From Salinispora vitiensis (GTDB taxonomy: Bacteria > Actinomycetota > Actinomycetes > Mycobacteriales > Micromonosporaceae): DNA of 64,000 bases. Under the pieces are notes generated by a model that was given only the letters and a program-made list of their open reading frames with translations, was not told the DNA's origin and made no database searches. The stretch covers positions 1,425,947 to 1,489,946 of the forward strand of contig NZ_KB900388.1 of assembly GCF_000378825.1 (NCBI RefSeq). The letters are read 5' to 3'. A program made the translations under genes and the position numbers. Position 1 is the first letter of the stretch. Every line of letters starts with the position of its first letter. Positions 62,027-64,000 of this stretch are shown here, one piece after another.

Positions 62027-62091
62027 ACGCCTTCCTGTCTGTGTGACTTAACTGTCGACGACGGTTCCGGACTGACGCTAATAAGACTCCT

Positions 62092-62130
62092 GTCACAAGC
62101 CGGTCACAACGGCACGGACCGTGCTGTGAC
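62092..62130. promoter_or_regulatory. 11-base-spaced direct repeats, likely response-regulator site
   Basis: GTCACAA occurs at 62092-62098 and 62103-62109, exactly 11 bases apart, and an inverted CTGTGAC sits at 62124-62130. Direct repeats at one-helical-turn spacing are typical for OmpR-type dimers. The site lies between the response regulator (start 62026) and the ABC genes (start 62193), so it could control both. Confidence 0.6.
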
Positions 62131-62192
62131 CGTCCGCTGTCTACAAATTCTTACTGACAGCAAGAATCCCGGAAAGACGGCAGGAGGACGTG

Positions 62193-63083
62193 ATGACCCT
62201 GGCCATCCATACTGACTCTCTCAGTAAGCGCTACCGCCGGCACCTCGCGCTCGACGACTGCACGCTGGCGATCCCGGACGGACGGATCGTCGGTCTGGTC
62301 GGTCCCAACGGCGCCGGCAAATCGACCCTTCTCGGGTTGGTGTCCGGCATGATCGCGCCGACCAGCGGAAGCATCGAGGTGCTCGGTCACCGGCCGGCAG
62401 TCAGCCCGGAACAGTTGGCCCGGGTCGGATTCGTCGCTCAGGACGCGCCGGTCTACAGCCGGCTGACCGTCGCCGACCACCTCAAGCTCGGCGCCCGGCT
62501 GAACCCGAAGTGGGATCAAGCGTTCGCCGAGCGGCGAATCCGCGAGCGTGGCCTCGACCTCAAGCAGAAGGCCGGTTCGCTCTCCGGCGGTCAGCGGGCC
62601 CAGCTCGCGCTGACCGTCGCCGCGGCCAAGCGGGGTCAACTGCTCGTCCTCGACGAGCCGGTGGCGGCGCTCGACCCACTGGCCCGGCGCGGGTTCATGC
62701 GGGACCTGCTCGACTTCGTCGACGAACTCGAGGTGAGCGTGACTCTCTCATCGCACCTGCTCGGCGACCTAGAGCAGGTCTGCGATCACCTGATCGTGCT
62801 GGCCAACGGCCGGGTACTCATCTCCGGCGACGTGTCGGACCTGCTCGCCGTCCACCACCGGATCACCAGCCGTGCGGGCGACCCCAACCGGCTGCCGGCC
62901 GACGCCGAGCTGATTCACGCCGAGAACAGCCGTGGCGAGTCGTCGGTGATCGTACGGTCCACCTCGCCGGTTCCCGGGGCGGAGGCCGTGGACCTCGAGG
63001 ACATGACCCTCGCCTATCTGACCCGGGCCACCACCACCGGACCGGTCGGACCGACCCGAGCAATGACGGAAGCAGACCGATGA
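62193..63083 (+). CDS. ABC transporter ATPase controlled by the adjacent two-component system
   Basis: A 296-residue ATPase from ATG 62193, with AGGAGG at 62182-62187; a GTG three bases earlier is too close to the ribosome site. Walker A GPNGAGKST, signature SLSGGQRAQLALTVAAAK, Walker B LLVLDEPVAALDP, and SSHLLGDLEQV. The type is that of ABC-2 exporters for peptides and drugs. Its stop overlaps the next start (ATGA). Confidence 0.9.
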   Translation: MTLAIHTDSLSKRYRRHLALDDCTLAIPDGRIVGLVGPNGAGKSTLLGLVSGMIAPTSGSIEVLGHRPAVSPEQLARVGFVAQDAPVYSRLTVADHLKLGARLNPKWDQAFAERRIRERGLDLKQKAGSLSGGQRAQLALTVAAAKRGQLLVLDEPVAALDPLARRGFMRDLLDFVDELEVSVTLSSHLLGDLEQVCDHLIVLANGRVLISGDVSDLLAVHHRITSRAGDPNRLPADAELIHAENSRGESSVIVRSTSPVPGAEAVDLEDMTLAYLTRATTTGPVGPTRAMTEADR

Positions 63084-64000
63084 TCTGGCTGACCTGGAGG
63101 CAGTTCCGCGCCCAGACACTGGTGGCCGCGGGGGCGCTCGCGCTCCTCGCGATCTACCTGATCTACCTGGGCAGCGAGATCCGCAGCTTCTACGACACGA
63201 GGATCGCCAACTGCGCGGAGCAGGCGTGCTACCTCGCCCGGCTGGACCTGCGGGCCACCTACGACGACGCGATCTCAATCATGGTGGTGCTGCTCATCGC
63301 CGTACCCGGCCTGATCGGGGTCTTCTGGGGCGCCCCGCTGGTGACCCAGGAACTGGAGCAGCGCACCGATCGGCTGGTGTGGAATCAGAGCGTTACCCGC
63401 ACCAAGTGGTTGGCAGTCAAGCTCACCGTCATCGGACTGGCCAGCATGGCGGTGGCCGGCCTGTTCAGCCTACTGCTGACGTGGAGCGCAAGCCGGTACG
63501 ACCAGGTGATCGGTGAACGGTTCGCGGCGCTGAGCTTCGGCTCCCGCAACATCGTACCGATCGGCTACGCGCTGTTCGCCTTCGTACTCGGCACCGTGGT
63601 CGGCATGATCGTCAAGCGCACGCTGCCGGCCATGGCGATCACCCTGATCATCTTCGCCGGGCTCCAGCTGCTGATCCCGACGGCCATCCGGCAGAACTTG
63701 ATGCCCCCGATCACCGACACCGTGGCCGTCGACACCAACGTGCTCAACAGCGGCGTCGGGATGAATCTGAAGGAGGACAACACCTTCGACATCCAGGGAT
63801 ACACGGCCAACGGGAGTTGGGCTCTCCAGTTCTCGTCACCGCTGTACAAGGCGGACGGTACGCCGTACCGCGGCGAGGACGCGAAGCCCTGCCTCATACC
63901 GGACGACCGGGAAGCCAGCGACGCCTGCACGGCCGCGCAGAACCTGCACTTCGACTACACCTACCAGCCGGGCTACCGATACTGGACGTTCCAGTGGATC
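63080..64000 (+). CDS. ABC permease, cut by right edge
   Basis: At least 307 residues are open to the window edge, starting MIWLTWRQFRAQTLVAAGAL, the usual opening of actinobacterial ABC-2 permeases. Hydrophobic helices follow near residues 15-32, 70-90, 115-135 and 160-200, with an extracytoplasmic region (VAVDTNVLNSGVGMNL, later DDREASDACTAAQ) before the edge. It forms one exporter with the preceding ATPase. The stop lies outside the window. Confidence 0.82.
   Translation, partial: MIWLTWRQFRAQTLVAAGALALLAIYLIYLGSEIRSFYDTRIANCAEQACYLARLDLRATYDDAISIMVVLLIAVPGLIGVFWGAPLVTQELEQRTDRLVWNQSVTRTKWLAVKLTVIGLASMAVAGLFSLLLTWSASRYDQVIGERFAALSFGSRNIVPIGYALFAFVLGTVVGMIVKRTLPAMAITLIIFAGLQLLIPTAIRQNLMPPITDTVAVDTNVLNSGVGMNLKEDNTFDIQGYTANGSWALQFSSPLYKADGTPYRGEDAKPCLIPDDREASDACTAAQNLHFDYTYQPGYRYWTFQWI

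Overview
The window is G+C-rich actinomycete DNA with strong G/C bias at third codon positions and many GTG starts. The gene families (FtsX-type and DrrAB-type ABC exporters, LuxR-type two-component pairs, WYL regulator, CtpE-like P-type ATPase, MAB_1171c membrane protein) fit a filamentous actinobacterium, plausibly Micromonosporaceae. That placement is inferred from gene content only. No rRNA or tRNA gene was recognised.

Layout. 1-10.9 kb: mixed metabolic and regulatory genes: a uridine kinase-like gene cut by the left edge, a WYL regulator divergent from a hydrolase, an ArsR-type regulator with its MFS exporter, a CtpE-like ATPase, a methyltransferase, and a small OpuAC-like plus VOC operon. 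11-24 kb: exporters and signalling: a damaged ABC exporter beside a histidine kinase/response regulator pair, a second such pair, a large FtsX-type ABC exporter, and a DHA2 efflux pump co-transcribed with a type II thioesterase and divergent from a short TetR gene. 24-30 kb: DedA, then a leftward defence-like operon: class III nucleotide cyclase, a degenerate STAND/HEAT-like protein, an unknown protein and a Pycsar-type membrane effector, with a Crp/Fnr regulator upstream. 30.3-40.7 kb: a CRISPR array of 34 repeats with an AT-rich leader on its right, then a type I-C cas locus read leftwards (cas3, cas5c, cas8c, cas7c, cas4, cas1 and a frameshifted cas2). 40.9-52.4 kb: a YunG-Nudix fusion, a giant AAA regulator, a DrrAB-like exporter, a patch of decayed genes with an IS110 scrap, a PAP2 protein and an ImmA/MAB_1171c pair. 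52.4-64 kb: a PfkB kinase, an MFS transporter, a three-gene ABC system, a YcxB-like protein, a Nudix hydrolase, a broken metallo-beta-lactamase-fold gene, and an OmpR-type two-component system divergent from an ABC exporter that runs off the right edge.

The most notable stretch is 25.2-40.7 kb, a defence island holding two unrelated immune systems side by side. In the cyclase operon neighbouring genes overlap or nearly touch, the two metal-binding aspartates of the cyclase are present, and the cyclase and the STAND-like protein share a glycine-rich motif that may link them physically. This resembles Pycsar (cyclic pyrimidine signalling to a membrane effector) but has two extra proteins. In the CRISPR locus the interference genes look intact, cas2 carries a one-base lesion, and the array holds a recent tandem duplication of two repeat-spacer units. 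Several genes across the window are broken by one-base or small deletions, so sequence errors must be excluded before reading these as biological decay.
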